A stretch of 64,000 nucleotides of DNA from Pantoea sp. IMH (GCF_000599885.1 NZ_JFGT01000005.1:124001-188000); one strand, 5' to 3'. Positions 16,837 through 28,308 are shown, numbered from the stretch's first letter. A program made the numbers and translations. Notes: generated by a model not told the origin, from the sequence alone.

Positions 16837-17121
16837 CAGTAATCCCCGCTGAACTGGGCAGGGATGTGAATCAAGACGTTCCATCAGGGAGTGAAGCGAC
16901 CTGAGCGGGCTTAACCTCTCTGTAGACAGCGTGCTATGCCGGATAGCGCTGTTGTTATTCGCCTGAAATTTCAAGGCAACCAGATGAAGTACAGGCACCG
17001 CGATTATGTTCTCTCCTTTTCCCTGACTGAGCTGGCCTGAACCGCACTACCGGCCTTCCCGGAAACCTTTGCAGCGAGCCGCTCTGCCGCGACCGAGCGG
17101 GCCTCTTTAACCGGGCCGCTC
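16837..17121. other. Intergenic region rpoH-panZ without recognisable gene
   Basis: 285 bp between the rpoH terminator and the panZ stop. I see no frame with a credible ribosome-binding site and no conserved RNA. In E. coli livJ lies in this neighbourhood; no livJ remnant is visible. Confidence 0.5.
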
Positions 17122-17517
17122 TCAGCGCTGCAGCAAGGCCCATCCGCCGGGCTGAGCGATAAAGCCACTTTTTTGCATGAATACCGCAATCGCCTCGCGA
17201 TCGCTATTTCCCGTATCAGCAATCCACCACTGGGTAATGGCGCTGTTTTGCGCCAGCGTCTCCGCCAGCAGATAGCTTCCCACGCCACGCCGACGGGTCA
17301 CTTCGCGGATCATAAAATCCTCCAGCTCGCCATAGGTGCCTTTCAGTACAACCTTTACCGCGCCCAGCAGACGATCGTTGAATTTCGCAGCGTAGAGTTG
17401 GTGATGCTCATCCAGCCTTTTTTCAAGGGCGTCCAGCTCGGTTTCTGGCCAGATCTTAGCCAGATCGCTGCGATCCTGTGACGAGAAGTGTTGCAGCCTG
17501 ATGATGGTCAGTTTCAT
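17122..17517 (-). CDS. panZ: PanD maturation and regulation factor PanZ (PanM)
   Basis: GNAT-fold protein that promotes self-cleavage of pro-PanD (aspartate decarboxylase) and, with coenzyme A, inhibits it, controlling pantothenate synthesis. 131 aa from the ATG at 17517 (MKLTIIRLQHFSSQDRSDL); a GTG two codons upstream is possible but less likely. The CoA-binding loop REVTRRRGVGSYLL is intact. Located between rpoH and liv genes as in E. coli. Confidence 0.92.
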   Translation of the reverse strand: MKLTIIRLQHFSSQDRSDLAKIWPETELDALEKRLDEHHQLYAAKFNDRLLGAVKVVLKGTYGELEDFMIREVTRRRGVGSYLLAETLAQNSAITQWWIADTGNSDREAIAVFMQKSGFIAQPGGWALLQR

Positions 17518-17903
17518 ATGCACGCTCTGACGAGTAAGAAAGGCATATTGTAGCGAAAATGTCCGCTTCCCTGCGCGTAACTTTTTCTGTACGAAAACAA
17601 AGCAATCTGTTTGTGGTGTGGTGCCAGACCAGGGTTAATACTCAAATGTGCAGGATAAAGCAGCACATCAGACTGGTTGTGGTACGAAACTGCCCGCTTA
17701 AATGCCAGTGATTTATGCTGTTAAGGTCGGAGTTTTCTCAATACTTCTGTTGATTTGAAGAAGAAAATTCCTGTTTAATAACCTGAAATTAAAGGCCTTA
17801 TTCATAAAAAACGGCGATAAGATGCTTAACCTCTTCTTTCTCAAAGAGATTGGTCGCTTTGCACCGCCAGAAAACAGCAATCACAACAGATGGGGTAGAT
17901 CGG
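17518..17903. promoter_or_regulatory. AT-rich regulatory region upstream of livK
   Basis: 386 bp of markedly AT-rich DNA between divergent panZ and livK, containing short A/T tracts and no good reading frame. In E. coli the liv genes are controlled by Lrp and leucine from such a region; no exact Lrp site can be claimed by eye. Confidence 0.4.
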
Positions 17904-19019
17904 ATGAAAATCAGTAAAGGAAATGCGTTCCTGGCCGGCTGTGTGGCCCTGGCAATGAGCCATGCAGCGATGGCAGAAGACATTAAGGTCGCGATTGTTG
18001 GCGCAATGTCTGGCCCGGTGGCCCAGTATGGGGATATGGAATTTACCGGCGCTAAACAGGCGATTGCCGACATTAATGCGAAAGGTGGCATTAATGGCGA
18101 CAAACTGGTTGGCGTGGAATATGACGATGCCTGCGATCCTAAACAGGCTGTTGCTGTGGCGAACAAAGTGATTAATGACGGCATTCGCTATGTTATTGGC
18201 CATCTTTGCTCTTCCTCAACTCAGCCCGCTTCCGATATTTATGAAGACGAAGGCGTGCTGATGATTACTCCGGCGGCAACCAACGCCGATCTGACCACGC
18301 GCGGCTATAAAATGATCATGCGCACCACCGGCCTTGATTCCGACCAGGGACCGACCGCCGCGAAATATATCCTCAGCGCGATCAAACCGCAGCGCATCGC
18401 CGTCATCCACGACAAGCAGCAATATGGTGAAGGTCTGGCCCGCTCAGTGCAGGACAGCCTGAAGCAGTCCGGAGGTAACGTGGTGATGTTCGAAGGGGTT
18501 ACCGCAGGCGATAAAAACTTCGCCACGCTGGTTGCCCGTCTGAAGAAAGAGAACGTCGATTTTGTCTATTTCGGTGGCTACTACCCGGAAATGGGGCAGC
18601 TGTTGCGTCAGTCGCGCGCGGCAGGCCTGAAAACCGTCTTTATGGGACCTGAGGGCGTAGGTAATGCCTCACTCTCCAACATCGCCGGTGAAGCCTCGGA
18701 GGGCATGCTGGTCACGCTACCGAAGCGTTACGATCAGGTACCAGCGAACAAGCCGGTGGTTGATGCGCTGAAGGCGAAGAACCAGGATCCGACCGGCCCG
18801 TTCGTCTGGACAACCTATGCCGCGCTGCAATCGCTGGTCAAAGGGATGGAGCGTAGCGGAAGCGATGAGCCAGAAGAGATCGTGAAAAATCTGAAAGAAG
18901 GCGCGCCAGTTCCCACAGTGATGGGCGATCTGAGCTGGGATCAGAAGGGCGATCTGAAAGGATTTGAATTCGGCATCTTCGAATGGCATGCCGATGGCTC
19001 GTCGACGCCAGCGAAATAA
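17904..19019 (+). CDS. livK: Branched-chain amino-acid/leucine periplasmic binding protein (LivK-like)
   Basis: Periplasmic binding protein delivering leucine (and perhaps isoleucine/valine) to LivHMGF. 371 aa from the ATG at 17904, with a signal peptide ending HAAMA-ED; a longer in-frame start at 17850 has no support. Type I binding-protein fold; conserved [34 protein letters not shown] and [20 protein letters not shown]. The C-terminus WHADGSS and YYPEMGQ resemble LivK more than LivJ, and there is only one copy here. Confidence 0.92.
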   Translation: MKISKGNAFLAGCVALAMSHAAMAEDIKVAIVGAMSGPVAQYGDMEFTGAKQAIADINAKGGINGDKLVGVEYDDACDPKQAVAVANKVINDGIRYVIGHLCSSSTQPASDIYEDEGVLMITPAATNADLTTRGYKMIMRTTGLDSDQGPTAAKYILSAIKPQRIAVIHDKQQYGEGLARSVQDSLKQSGGNVVMFEGVTAGDKNFATLVARLKKENVDFVYFGGYYPEMGQLLRQSRAAGLKTVFMGPEGVGNASLSNIAGEASEGMLVTLPKRYDQVPANKPVVDALKAKNQDPTGPFVWTTYAALQSLVKGMERSGSDEPEEIVKNLKEGAPVPTVMGDLSWDQKGDLKGFEFGIFEWHADGSSTPAK

Positions 19020-19080
19020 ACGACGCGGCGGATAAACGCCGCCCGTAGCGCAATTTAGCTACAACAGTGCCGTCTCTTGC

Positions 19081-19100
19081 GGGCCGGATACGTCCGGCCC
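19081..19100 (+). terminator. Strong hairpin between livK and livH
   Basis: Perfect 8-bp stem GGGCCGGA / TCCGGCCC with a TACG loop, no T tract after it. Located 62 bp after livK, it probably protects the livK mRNA 3' end or partially stops transcription, so that the binding protein is made in excess over LivHMGF. Confidence 0.65.
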
Positions 19101-19157
19101 GTCATGACGTCGTGCACGGCCTCTCCGCCCCGGTGGTCCGAAGTAAGGGTTTAAGGT

Positions 19158-20084
19158 ATGTCCGAGCAGTTCCTCTATTTTTTACAGCAAATGTTCAACG
19201 GCGTGACGTTGGGCAGTACCTATGCGCTTATCGCCATCGGTTACACCATGGTGTACGGCATCATAGGCATGATTAACTTCGCCCATGGCGAGGTCTATAT
19301 GATCGGCAGCTACGTCTCTTTTATCGTGATTGCCGCATTGATGATGGTGGGTATTGACGTCAGCTGGATGCTGATTGGCGCCGGTTTTATCGTGGCCATC
19401 GTGATTGCCAGCGCATACGGCTGGAGCATCGAGCGCGTGGCTTACCGCCCGGTGCGCTCCTCCAAGCGCCTGATTGCGCTGATCTCCGCCATCGGGATGT
19501 CGATTTTCCTGCAAAACTACGTCAGCCTGACGCAGGGTTCCCGCGACCTCGCGCTGCCAAGCCTGGTGACCGGACGCTGGACGCTGGGCGAGAGCAATGG
19601 CTTTGAAGCGACCATCTCCACCATGCAGATCCTGATCTGGTCAGTGACCTTCCTGTCGATGCTGGCGCTGACGCTCTTTATTCGTTACTCCCGAATGGGG
19701 CGCGCCTGTCGTGCCTGCGCGGAGGATCTGAAAATGGCCAGCCTGCTGGGCATTAATACCGACCGGGTCATCTCCCTGACGTTTGTTATCGGTGCCGCGA
19801 TGGCGGCGGTGGCGGGCGTGCTGCTGGGCCAGTTTTATGGCGTGATCAATCCTTATATCGGGTTTATGGCTGGCATGAAAGCCTTTACCGCCGCGGTACT
19901 GGGCGGCATCGGCAGTATTCCCGGCGCGATGCTGGGCGGCCTGATCCTGGGCATTGCTGAGGCCCTGACCTCCGCCTACCTGAGTACGGAATACAAAGAT
20001 GTGGTCTCCTTCGCCCTGCTGATTGTGGTGCTGCTGGTCATGCCTACCGGCATTCTGGGCCGTCCGGAGGTTGAGAAAGTATGA
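19158..20084 (+). CDS. livH: Branched-chain amino-acid ABC permease LivH
   Basis: One of two inner-membrane permeases of the LIV-I/LS importer. 308 aa with about eight hydrophobic segments, the conserved [23 protein letters not shown] (split here only for reading) region near residue 20-45 and [23 protein letters not shown] coupling segment. Ends in an ATGA overlap with livM (20081-20084). Confidence 0.95.
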   Translation: MSEQFLYFLQQMFNGVTLGSTYALIAIGYTMVYGIIGMINFAHGEVYMIGSYVSFIVIAALMMVGIDVSWMLIGAGFIVAIVIASAYGWSIERVAYRPVRSSKRLIALISAIGMSIFLQNYVSLTQGSRDLALPSLVTGRWTLGESNGFEATISTMQILIWSVTFLSMLALTLFIRYSRMGRACRACAEDLKMASLLGINTDRVISLTFVIGAAMAAVAGVLLGQFYGVINPYIGFMAGMKAFTAAVLGGIGSIPGAMLGGLILGIAEALTSAYLSTEYKDVVSFALLIVVLLVMPTGILGRPEVEKV

Positions 20085-21352
20085 AGCACCTTAATTTACT
20101 CAACGCTATCGCCTCAAGCCTGATGCTGGTCGTGCTGGCCGCCTTCTTTATGGGAGTGCGCCTGGGGCTTGATGGAACGCACCTGGTGGTACACAGTGCC
20201 GACAGCGTACGCTGGAACTGGATTGCGATCGGTGCCGCCGTAGTGTTCTTCTTTCAGTTGCTGCGTCCGCTGATGCAGCGGAGCCTGAAAAAACTCTCCG
20301 GTCCCGCCATGGTGCTGCCGGGCATTGACGGTTCAACGCCGAAGCAGAAGCTGTTCCTGCTGCTGCTGATTATTGCCGCCGCGACCTGGCCTTTCCTGGT
20401 CTCACGCGGCACCGTCGACATCGCCACGCTGACGCTGATTTATGTGATGCTCGGTCTGGGGCTAAATGTGGTGGTGGGACTTTCGGGCCTGCTGGTTCTG
20501 GGTTACGGTGGGTTTTATGCCATCGGCGCCTATACCTTCGCGCTGCTTAATCACTACTACGGCCTGGGGTTCTGGCAGTGCCTGCCGCTGGCCGGTATGA
20601 TGGCGGCGATGTTCGGCCTGCTGCTGGGATTCCCTGTCCTGCGCCTGCGCGGCGACTATCTGGCGATAGTGACGCTTGGCTTTGGCGAAATTGTCCGTAT
20701 TTTGCTGCTTAATAATACGGAAATTACCGGCGGGCCAAACGGCATCAGCCAGATCCCTAAACCTTCGCTGTTTGGTCTGGAGTTCAGCCGCAGCGTACGC
20801 GACGGCGGCTGGGACACATTCCATAACTTCTTTGGCCTGAAATACGATCCCAGCGACCGCATTATCTTCCTCTATCTGGTTGCGCTGCTGCTGGTCGTCA
20901 TCACGCTGTTTGTCATTAATCGCCTGCTGCGGATGCCGCTCGGACGCGCCTGGGAAGCGCTGCGCGAAGATGAAATCGCCTGCCGTTCGTTAGGCCTCAG
21001 CCCAAGGCGCATCAAGCTCACGGCCTTTACCATCAGCGCCGCGTTTGCGGGCTTTGCGGGCAGCCTCTTTGCCGCCCGTCAGGGATTCGTCAGCCCCGAG
21101 TCCTTTACCTTCGCCGAATCCGCCTTTGTGCTGGCGATAGTGGTGCTGGGCGGCATGGGATCGCAGTTTGCCGTTATCCTCGCGGCGGTGCTGCTGGTGG
21201 TGTCGCGTGAGCTGATGCGTGATTTGAATGAGTACAGCATGCTGGTGCTGGGCGGCCTGATGGTGCTGATGATGATCTGGCGTCCTCAGGGACTGTTGCC
21301 CATGAAGCGTCCTCATCTGAAGCTGAATGTGAAAAAAGGAGAGTCATCATGA
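20081..21352 (+). CDS. livM: Branched-chain amino-acid ABC permease LivM
   Basis: Second permease of the branched-chain amino-acid importer, 423 aa, with an N-terminal extension of about 90 residues before the conserved core. Core features: [39 protein letters not shown] and a coupling loop [18 protein letters not shown]. Overlaps both neighbours by 4 bp, so livHMG are translationally coupled. Confidence 0.95.
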   Translation: MKHLNLLNAIASSLMLVVLAAFFMGVRLGLDGTHLVVHSADSVRWNWIAIGAAVVFFFQLLRPLMQRSLKKLSGPAMVLPGIDGSTPKQKLFLLLLIIAAATWPFLVSRGTVDIATLTLIYVMLGLGLNVVVGLSGLLVLGYGGFYAIGAYTFALLNHYYGLGFWQCLPLAGMMAAMFGLLLGFPVLRLRGDYLAIVTLGFGEIVRILLLNNTEITGGPNGISQIPKPSLFGLEFSRSVRDGGWDTFHNFFGLKYDPSDRIIFLYLVALLLVVITLFVINRLLRMPLGRAWEALREDEIACRSLGLSPRRIKLTAFTISAAFAGFAGSLFAARQGFVSPESFTFAESAFVLAIVVLGGMGSQFAVILAAVLLVVSRELMRDLNEYSMLVLGGLMVLMMIWRPQGLLPMKRPHLKLNVKKGESS

Positions 21353-22113
21353 CGCCGGTGTTAGCGGTAAATGGCCTGATGATGCGCTTCGGCGGCCTGC
21401 TTGCCGTCAATAATGTCAGTCTTAATCTGCACGCGCAGGAAATTGTGTCCCTGATCGGCCCCAATGGCGCGGGTAAAACCACGGTTTTTAACTGCCTGAC
21501 GGGTTTTTATCGTCCGACCGGCGGCAGTATTAAGCTGGGCGATCGTGAGCTTGCCGGTCTGCCGGGCCAGAAAATTGCCCGGATGGGCGTAGTAAGGACT
21601 TTTCAGCATGTCCGCCTGTTTCGTGAAATGACGGTCATCGAAAATTTGCTGGTTGCTCAGCATCAGCACCTGAAAAGCGGCGTTTTTGCCGGGCTGCTGA
21701 AAACGCCCGCCTTCCGTAAGGCGGAGAGCGAAGCGCTGGATCGCGCGGCGACCTGGCTGGAGCGCGTCGGTCTGCTGGAGATGGCAAATCGTCAGGCGGG
21801 CAATCTGGCCTATGGCCAGCAGCGACGTTTGGAAATCGCCCGCTGCATGGTTACCCGTCCGGATATCCTGATGCTGGATGAACCCGCTGCCGGGCTGAAC
21901 CCGAAAGAGACGCTGGAGCTGGATGAGCTGATTGCTGAGCTGAGAGGCGAGCACAAAGTATCGGTCCTGCTTATTGAACATGATATGAAGCTGGTGATGG
22001 GAATTTCAGACCGCATCTATGTGGTCAATCAGGGGACGCCGCTGGCCAGCGGCACGCCGGATGAGATCCGCAATAATCCCGACGTGATCCGCGCCTATTT
22101 AGGAGAGGCATAA
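21349..22113 (+). CDS. livG: Branched-chain amino-acid ABC ATPase LivG
   Basis: ATPase subunit, 254 aa. Walker [10 protein letters not shown] (about 37-45), signature region [13 protein letters not shown] (the LAYGQ variant typical of LivG), Walker [14 protein letters not shown] and switch His in LLIEHDMK. Start overlaps livM; livF begins 1 bp after its stop. Confidence 0.96.
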   Translation: MTPVLAVNGLMMRFGGLLAVNNVSLNLHAQEIVSLIGPNGAGKTTVFNCLTGFYRPTGGSIKLGDRELAGLPGQKIARMGVVRTFQHVRLFREMTVIENLLVAQHQHLKSGVFAGLLKTPAFRKAESEALDRAATWLERVGLLEMANRQAGNLAYGQQRRLEIARCMVTRPDILMLDEPAAGLNPKETLELDELIAELRGEHKVSVLLIEHDMKLVMGISDRIYVVNQGTPLASGTPDEIRNNPDVIRAYLGEA

Positions 22114-22114
22114 T

Positions 22115-22825
22115 ATGAATCCGATGCTTTCTCTGGAAAATGTCAGCGCCCACTACGGCAAGATTCAGGCGCTGCATAACATCAGCCTGCACATCAATCA
22201 GGGCGAAATTGTGACGCTGATTGGGGCGAACGGTGCCGGTAAAACCACCATCCTGGGTACGCTCTGCGGTGAGCCTCGTGCGGCTGAAGGCACCATCACT
22301 TTTGACGGTAAGGCGATCACCGAGTGGCAAACTGCGCGGATTATGCGTGAGGCCATCGCTATCGTGCCGGAAGGCCGTCGCGTCTTCTCGCGCATGACGG
22401 TGGAGGAAAATCTGGCGATGGGCGGTTTCTTTGCCGCCCGCCAGCAGTACCAGACGTTGATTGCGCGCGTATATGAGCTGTTTCCGCGTTTATATGAGCG
22501 CCGCGTACAGCGGGCGGGCACCATGTCCGGCGGCGAGCAGCAGATGCTGGCAATTGGCCGCGCGCTGATGAGCCAGCCGCGCCTGCTGCTGCTGGACGAG
22601 CCATCGCTGGGGCTGGCACCCATTATCATTCAGCAGATCTTCGACACTATTGAGCAACTTCGCCAGGAAGGGATGACGATCTTCCTTGTGGAGCAGAACG
22701 CAAACCAGGCGTTAAAGCTCGCGGATCGCGGCTACGTGCTGGAAAACGGGCATGTGGTACTGGAGGATACGGGCGAAGCGTTGCTGGTTAACGAAGCGGT
22801 ACGCAGCGCCTACCTTGGCGGTTGA
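22115..22825 (+). CDS. livF: Branched-chain amino-acid ABC ATPase LivF
   Basis: Second ATPase subunit, 236 aa. Walker A GANGAGKTT (about 38-46), VPEGRRVFSRMTVEENL characteristic of LivF, signature MSGGEQQML, Walker B LLLDEPSLGLAP and switch residue in FLVEQNANQ. Last gene of the liv operon, followed by a large hairpin. Confidence 0.96.
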   Translation: MNPMLSLENVSAHYGKIQALHNISLHINQGEIVTLIGANGAGKTTILGTLCGEPRAAEGTITFDGKAITEWQTARIMREAIAIVPEGRRVFSRMTVEENLAMGGFFAARQQYQTLIARVYELFPRLYERRVQRAGTMSGGEQQMLAIGRALMSQPRLLLLDEPSLGLAPIIIQQIFDTIEQLRQEGMTIFLVEQNANQALKLADRGYVLENGHVVLEDTGEALLVNEAVRSAYLGG

Positions 22826-22830
22826 TCGGT

Positions 22831-22866
22831 GGCTTCAGGGGACGGCAACAGCCGTTCCCTGAAGCC
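22831..22866 (+). terminator. Hairpin at end of liv operon
   Basis: 16-bp stem GGCTTCAGGGGACGGC / GCCGTTCCCTGAAGCC with an AACA loop, starting 5 bp after livF stops. No T tract, so it is either a strong processing barrier or a terminator that needs a factor. Confidence 0.7.
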
Positions 22867-23112
22867 ATAAACAACGGGCTGGTTTGTGAAAGGGCCTGCC
22901 CGTAAAACGTCAAAAGCCCGGTCTTGTTAGCCTGATCCGAATCCCCCTGACTAAGAGCGTTTTACGCTCTCTTCCCTGGATCTTCTCGCGTTACGTTTGT
23001 CAGCAGTCTTAAGAGCAGCACCCGCTATGCTGGTTTTTCTGAAAGACCTTCGTTTCCTCTTGCGTAATCCGGCCTTTATAGCGTTAAAACAAGGTTGCTG
23101 GAGCCATCAGGC
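22867..23112. other. Spacer between liv hairpin and ugp promoter
   Basis: No credible gene. A small hairpin AGAGCG / CGCTCT (22954-22970) is the only structure noticed. Confidence 0.4.
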
Positions 23113-23198
23113 CTGTCATATTTCAGGACTATCCAGGTAACCTGCCTGTCATTTTTCCGTCACCTGATTGTTATCGCTCCGTCATTTTTGCATGTCAT
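23113..23198 (+). promoter_or_regulatory. Pho-box array upstream of ugpB
   Basis: PhoB-type 7-mers spaced by exactly 11 bp: CTGTCAT (23146), CCGTCAC (23157), TTGTTAT (23168), CCGTCAT (23179). This makes two tandem Pho boxes. A further CTGTCAT at 23113 lies three 11-bp steps upstream, and ATGTCAT at 23192 is just out of phase. The consensus PHO unit is CTGTCAT followed by four A/T bases. This predicts phosphate-starvation control of ugp by PhoB. Confidence 0.82.
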
Positions 23199-23261
23199 GT
23201 TACTTCCCGGACAGAGAAATGCGCGAATTCGCGCGACTTACACCGGGCACAGGAAACCGAT

Positions 23262-24584
23262 ATGTCATTGTTCTCATTTCGTCATACCGCACTTAGCGTC
23301 GTACTGGGACTGACCTTCAGCGGGCATGCGCTGGCCGCCACCGAGATCCCCTTCTGGCACTCAATGGAAGGCGAGCTGGGCGTGGAAGTGAACTCGCTGG
23401 CTAAACGCTTCAATGAAGCGCATCCCGACTATCAAGTCGTGCCAACTTACAAAGGGAACTACGAACAGAACCTGGCCGCCGGCATCGCCGCCGTGCGTTC
23501 AGGGAAAGCGCCTGCCATCCTTCAGGTTTATGAAGTAGGCACCGCGACCATGATGGCCTCGCAGGCCATTGTCCCTGTCCATCAGGTTTTTCAGGACGCA
23601 GGGATTAGCATGGATGAGAAGCAGTTTGTTCCTACCGTCTCCGGCTACTACAGCGATGCCAAAACCGGCCACCTGATCTCTCAGCCGTTTAACAGCTCCA
23701 CGCCGGTCCTTTATTACAATAAAGACGCCTTTAAAAAAGCGGGACTTGACCCGGAGAAGCCACCTGCTACCTGGCAGGAGCTGGAGCAGGATGCCGCGGC
23801 CTTGCGTAAAGCCGGTATGAAGTGCGGCTACGCCAGCGGCTGGCAGGGCTGGATCCAGATTGAAAACTTCAGCGCCTGGCACGGGCTGCCGGTCGCCACC
23901 AAAAATAACGGCTTTGATGGTACCGATGCGGAATTCATCTTTAATAAAGCCGTTCAGGTGCGCCATATCCAGATGCTGCAGGATATGAATAAGAAAGGCG
24001 ACTTCACCTACTTTGGCCGCAAGGATGAGTCCACGGCTAAGTTTTACAACGGCGATTGCGGCATCACCACGGCCTCTTCAGGCTCGCTGGCGGATATCCG
24101 TCACTATGCCAAATTCAACTACGGTGTGGGCATGATGCCTTACGACAAAACCGTCCCGGATGCGCCACAGAACGCCATGATTGGCGGCGCAAGCCTGTGG
24201 GTGATGAAGGGGAAAGACGCGGAGACTTATAAGGGTGTCGCGGAGTTTATGAAATTCCTGGCGCAGCCGGAAATCGCCGCCGAATGGCATCAGAAAACGG
24301 GCTATCTGCCAATTACCACCGCGGCCTACGAACTGACGCGCAAACAGGGCTTCTATGAGAAGAATCCGGGGGCCGATATCGCCACGCGCCAGATGCTGAA
24401 CAAACCACCATTGCCGTTCACCAAAGGTATGCGCCTTGGCAATATGCCGCAGATCCGCACCATCATTGATGAAGAGCTGGAAGGCGTCTGGACAGGATCA
24501 ACGACGCCGCAGGCGGCGCTTGATAGCGCGGTCAGCCGTGGCAACCAGCTTCTGCGCCGTTTTGAACAGTCAACCAGCAAGTAA
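23262..24584 (+). CDS. ugpB: sn-Glycerol-3-phosphate/glycerophosphodiester binding protein UgpB
   Basis: Periplasmic binding protein for glycerol-3-phosphate and glycerophosphodiesters. 440 aa; signal peptide [19 protein letters not shown] to about HALA-A. The mature N-terminus [21 protein letters not shown] and the motif [11 protein letters not shown] are typical of UgpB. Preceded by the Pho-box array. The 179 bp before ugpA contain short G+C-rich dyads (for example GTCCG / CGGAC near 24688-24702) that could set the binding protein to permease ratio. Confidence 0.96.
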   Translation: MSLFSFRHTALSVVLGLTFSGHALAATEIPFWHSMEGELGVEVNSLAKRFNEAHPDYQVVPTYKGNYEQNLAAGIAAVRSGKAPAILQVYEVGTATMMASQAIVPVHQVFQDAGISMDEKQFVPTVSGYYSDAKTGHLISQPFNSSTPVLYYNKDAFKKAGLDPEKPPATWQELEQDAAALRKAGMKCGYASGWQGWIQIENFSAWHGLPVATKNNGFDGTDAEFIFNKAVQVRHIQMLQDMNKKGDFTYFGRKDESTAKFYNGDCGITTASSGSLADIRHYAKFNYGVGMMPYDKTVPDAPQNAMIGGASLWVMKGKDAETYKGVAEFMKFLAQPEIAAEWHQKTGYLPITTAAYELTRKQGFYEKNPGADIATRQMLNKPPLPFTKGMRLGNMPQIRTIIDEELEGVWTGSTTPQAALDSAVSRGNQLLRRFEQSTSK

Positions 24585-24763
24585 TCCTGTTTAAGCCAGC
24601 CGCACGCTAGCCGCTGGCACAGCGATCAGGGATGGCAGTGAGACCCTCAGGGAAGAGACTGGCCGCAAGGAAGCGGCGTACTCGTCCGGGAGGCGGACGC
24701 TTCTATTCACCGGGTTACCCACTTCACTGTTAACCGCTATTTTTCTTCTTTCAGAGCAAGCCT

Positions 24764-25651
24764 ATGTCATCTTCTCGTCCCGTTTTTCGTTCGCGATGGC
24801 TGCCTTATCTGCTGCTGCTGCCCCAGCTGGCGATAACCGTTATTTTCTTTATCTGGCCCGCAGGCGAAGCGCTCTGGTATTCGGTGCAGAGCGTCGATCC
24901 CTTCGGCTTTTCCAGCACCTTTGTCGGCCTTGAGAACTTCAGCCGGCTGCTTGACGATAAGTATTACCTTGCCTCCTTCTGGACCACGCTGATATTCAGC
25001 GGGCTGGTGACGGTTATCGGGCTGACTATTTCGCTGTTTTTCGCCGCGCTGGTCGATTATGTCATGCGTATGAAGCGCTTCTACCAGACGCTTTTCCTGC
25101 TGCCTTATGCCGTGGCGCCCGCCGTGGCGGCGGTACTCTGGATGTTTCTGTTCAGTCCGGGGCTGGGTTTAATCACCCATTTTCTGGGGGAAATGGGCTA
25201 CAGCTGGAACCATGCGCAAAACAGCGGCCAGGCGATGTTCCTGGTGGTGCTGGCGTCCGTCTGGCAGCAGATGAGCTATAACTTTTTGTTCTTCTTCGCG
25301 GCGTTGCAGTCCATCCCAAAATCGCTGACCGAAGCCGCTGCCATTGATGGCGCGGGGCCAGTGCGCCGCTTTTTCCAGCTCTCTCTGCCGCTGATTACGC
25401 CGGTGGGCTTTTTTCTGATGGTGGTCAATCTGGTTTACGCCTTCTTCGATACTTTCCCGGTCATTGACGCCGCCACGGGTGGCGGGCCAGTCCAGTCCAC
25501 TACCACGCTGATATATAAAATTTACCGTGAAGGCTTCGCTGGCCTGGATCTTTCCTCCTCCTCCGCCCAGTCGGTGGTACTGATGGTGCTGGTGATCGTT
25601 CTGACGGTGATTCAGTTCCGCTACGTCGAAAAGAAGGTGCGCTACCAATGA
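24764..25651 (+). CDS. ugpA: Glycerol-3-phosphate ABC permease UgpA
   Basis: Inner-membrane permease, 295 aa, six hydrophobic segments, coupling loop [20 protein letters not shown] near residue 195. Start [20 protein letters not shown] matches the family. Overlaps ugpE by 4 bp (25648-25651). Confidence 0.96.
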   Translation: MSSSRPVFRSRWLPYLLLLPQLAITVIFFIWPAGEALWYSVQSVDPFGFSSTFVGLENFSRLLDDKYYLASFWTTLIFSGLVTVIGLTISLFFAALVDYVMRMKRFYQTLFLLPYAVAPAVAAVLWMFLFSPGLGLITHFLGEMGYSWNHAQNSGQAMFLVVLASVWQQMSYNFLFFFAALQSIPKSLTEAAAIDGAGPVRRFFQLSLPLITPVGFFLMVVNLVYAFFDTFPVIDAATGGGPVQSTTTLIYKIYREGFAGLDLSSSSAQSVVLMVLVIVLTVIQFRYVEKKVRYQ

Positions 25652-26493
25652 TTGAGAACCGACGCGGACTGGCTCTATTCAGCCATATCATGCTGGCCCT
25701 TGGCGTACTGACGGTGCTGTTTCCGCTCTATGTCGCTTTTGTCGCCGCCACGCTGAACAACGAAGAGGTGTTTCAGGTGCCGATGACCCTTATTCCGGGG
25801 CCGCACCTTCTGGATAACATTGCGCATATCTGGCACCACGGCGTGGCGCAGAACAGCGCGCCTTTCGGGATGATGCTGTTAAACAGCGCCATCATGGCGC
25901 TGAGCATTACGTTTGGGAAAATCACCGTTTCGGTTATCTCCGCCTTCGCGCTGGTCTGGTTTCGCTTTCCGCTGCGCGGCCTCTGCTTCTGGATGATTTT
26001 CATCACCTTAATGCTGCCAGTGGAAGTGCGCATTTTTCCGACCGTTGAAGTGATCTCCCATCTGAACATGATCGACAGCTACAGCGGGCTGACGCTGCCG
26101 CTGATGGCGTCGGCGACAGCCACTTTCCTGTTTCGCCAGTTTTTTATGACGCTCCCCGATGAGCTGGTGGAGGCAGCCAGAATTGACGGCGCCAGCCCGA
26201 TGCGCTTTTTCTGGGATATCGTTCTGCCGCTGTCGAAAACCAATCTGGCGGCGCTGTTTGTAATTATTTTTATCTACGGCTGGAACCAGTACCTCTGGCC
26301 GCTGCTGATTATCACGGACGTTCAGCTCGGCACCGCCGTGGCGGGCATCCGCAGCATGATCTCCAGCGGAGATGGATCCACGCAATGGAACCTGGTGATG
26401 GCGGCGATGCTGCTGACCATGCTACCGCCGGTAGCCGTCGTTTTAGTGATGCAGCGCGCGTTTGTTCGCGGGCTGGTTGAGAGCGAGAAATAA
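25648..26493 (+). CDS. ugpE: Glycerol-3-phosphate ABC permease UgpE
   Basis: Second permease of the importer, 281 aa, six hydrophobic segments with coupling loop [20 protein letters not shown] near residue 175. [20 protein letters not shown] is the family start. ugpC begins 1 bp after its stop. Confidence 0.96.
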   Translation: MIENRRGLALFSHIMLALGVLTVLFPLYVAFVAATLNNEEVFQVPMTLIPGPHLLDNIAHIWHHGVAQNSAPFGMMLLNSAIMALSITFGKITVSVISAFALVWFRFPLRGLCFWMIFITLMLPVEVRIFPTVEVISHLNMIDSYSGLTLPLMASATATFLFRQFFMTLPDELVEAARIDGASPMRFFWDIVLPLSKTNLAALFVIIFIYGWNQYLWPLLIITDVQLGTAVAGIRSMISSGDGSTQWNLVMAAMLLTMLPPVAVVLVMQRAFVRGLVESEK

Positions 26494-26494
26494 T

Positions 26495-27568
26495 ATGGCA
26501 GGCGTTAAATTTCAGGCCGTCAGCAAATCGTATGATGGCAAAAACCAGATCATCGCGCCTATGGATGTCGATATCCACGACGGCGAGTTTATGGTGATGG
26601 TCGGGCCTTCCGGCTGCGGGAAATCGACGCTGCTGAGGATGGTGGCCGGGCTGGAGCAGGTGAGCAGCGGCGATATCTATATCGACAGCCGGCGCGTAAC
26701 CCAGCTGGAACCGAAAGATCGCGGGATTGCGATGGTATTTCAGAACTACGCGCTCTATCCCCATATGAGCGTTGAGCAGAATATGGCTTACGGACTGAAA
26801 ATTCGCGGCATGGGCAAGGCGCATATCCGTCAGCGCGTGCTGGAGGCGGCCCGCAGCCTGGAGCTGGAAGCGCTGCTGCATCGCCGTCCCCGCGAACTCT
26901 CCGGCGGCCAGCGGCAGCGTGTGGCGATGGGAAGGGCGATAGTGCGCGAACCGGCGGTTTTCCTGTTCGATGAACCCTTATCCAACCTGGATGCGCGCCT
27001 GCGCGTCCAGATGCGGCTGGAACTGCAACAGCTTCATCGTCGCCTGAAAACAACCAGCCTCTACGTCACCCACGATCAGGTGGAGGCGATGACGCTGGCG
27101 CAGCGAGTTATGGTGATGAACAAAGGTATACTGGAGCAGTTGGGGACGCCTGTTGATGTCTATGAACGTCCGGCAACACGCTTCGTCGCCAGTTTTATCG
27201 GTGCGCCTTCCATGAACCTGCTGGATGGCAACGTGAGTGAGGATGGATCGAGACTGATTCTGTCAGAGGGATTCACTCTTCCTCTGCCGCATGCCAGACC
27301 GCAAACAGCCGGTCGCGCGATAACCTTGGGAATTCGTCCGGAACATATTAAGCTTTCGTCACAACAGGCGGGCGGCGTGCCGCTGGTAGTGGAAACGCTT
27401 GAAATGCTGGGGGCGGATAATCTGGCGCACGGCAGGCTGGGCGGGTGCGGTATGGTGGTGCGGCTGCTGCACATAGAACGTCCGGCTATCGGCAGCACGC
27501 TATGGCTGCATCTGCCGCCGGAATCGCTTCATTTCTTTGATACCCAAAACGGACAACGGCTCGAATGA
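26495..27568 (+). CDS. ugpC: Glycerol-3-phosphate ABC ATPase UgpC
   Basis: ATPase of the MalK/UgpC subfamily, 357 aa from the ATG at 26495 ([15 protein letters not shown]); an upstream in-frame start at 26462 lies inside ugpE and is not favoured. Walker [10 protein letters not shown], signature LSGGQRQR, Walker [16 protein letters not shown], and a C-terminal regulatory OB-like domain ([12 protein letters not shown]). E. coli UgpC can substitute for MalK; that possibility is notable because no other maltose genes besides malQ are nearby. Confidence 0.96.
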   Translation: MAGVKFQAVSKSYDGKNQIIAPMDVDIHDGEFMVMVGPSGCGKSTLLRMVAGLEQVSSGDIYIDSRRVTQLEPKDRGIAMVFQNYALYPHMSVEQNMAYGLKIRGMGKAHIRQRVLEAARSLELEALLHRRPRELSGGQRQRVAMGRAIVREPAVFLFDEPLSNLDARLRVQMRLELQQLHRRLKTTSLYVTHDQVEAMTLAQRVMVMNKGILEQLGTPVDVYERPATRFVASFIGAPSMNLLDGNVSEDGSRLILSEGFTLPLPHARPQTAGRAITLGIRPEHIKLSSQQAGGVPLVVETLEMLGADNLAHGRLGGCGMVVRLLHIERPAIGSTLWLHLPPESLHFFDTQNGQRLE

Positions 27569-28308
27569 CAAACAGAAACTGGCCTTATCCCGCTATCGTC
27601 GCCCATCGCGGCGGCGGCAAGCTGGCGCCTGAGAATACCTTAGCCGCCATTGACGTTGGCGGTAAGCTGGGCCATAAGATGATCGAATTTGATGCCAAGC
27701 TCTCAAAGGATGGTGAAATTTTTCTGCTGCACGACGACACGCTGGACAGGACCAGCAATGGCTGGGGCGTGGCGGGGAAACTCCCGTGGGAAAAGCTGGT
27801 ACAGCTTGATGCGGGAGGCTGGTATGGCAACGATTTCGCCGGTGAGCGGCTGCCGTTGCTGGCGGAGGTCGCCGCACGTTGTGCGCACTGGCAGATGATG
27901 GCCAATATCGAGATAAAACCGACCACCGGACTGGAAAAAGAAACCGGCCATGCGGTAGCGCTGGCAGCGAGAGATCTCTGGCATACCCAGTCGGCACCGC
28001 TGCTCTCTTCGTTCTCGCCTGAGGCGCTGGAAGCGGCGAAGCGGGCGGCACCAGAACTGCCCCGTGGTCTTTTGCTGCACGAATGGGATGATGAGTGGCA
28101 ACAGATGGCGGAGGCGCTGGAATGCGTCTCTCTCCACCTGAACCATCAGCTCTTAACCATGGCGCGGGTTGCTCAGCTTAAGGCGGCAGGCTTCCGTCTG
28201 ATGGCCTATACGGTGAATCAGCCAGCGCGGGCAAAAACGCTGTTAAGCTGGGGAGTTGATGCGATTTGCACCGATCGTATTGATCTGCTGGGGCCAGACT
28301 TCAGCTGA
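27565..28308 (+). CDS. ugpQ: Glycerophosphodiester phosphodiesterase UgpQ
   Basis: Cytoplasmic enzyme that hydrolyses glycerophosphodiesters to glycerol-3-phosphate and an alcohol. 247 aa; GDPD catalytic signatures [15 protein letters not shown] (His near residue 13) and [16 protein letters not shown] (His near residue 54), and ANIEIKP for metal binding. Last gene of ugpBAECQ, coupled to ugpC by an ATGA overlap. Confidence 0.95.
   Translation: MTNRNWPYPAIVAHRGGGKLAPENTLAAIDVGGKLGHKMIEFDAKLSKDGEIFLLHDDTLDRTSNGWGVAGKLPWEKLVQLDAGGWYGNDFAGERLPLLAEVAARCAHWQMMANIEIKPTTGLEKETGHAVALAARDLWHTQSAPLLSSFSPEALEAAKRAAPELPRGLLLHEWDDEWQQMAEALECVSLHLNHQLLTMARVAQLKAAGFRLMAYTVNQPARAKTLLSWGVDAICTDRIDLLGPDFS

Noticed and set aside
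22831-22866. Possible REP/BIME or mobile-element inverted repeat after livF
   Set aside because: A single hairpin at the operon end with no second copy seen in the window; better explained as a terminator or processing signal.
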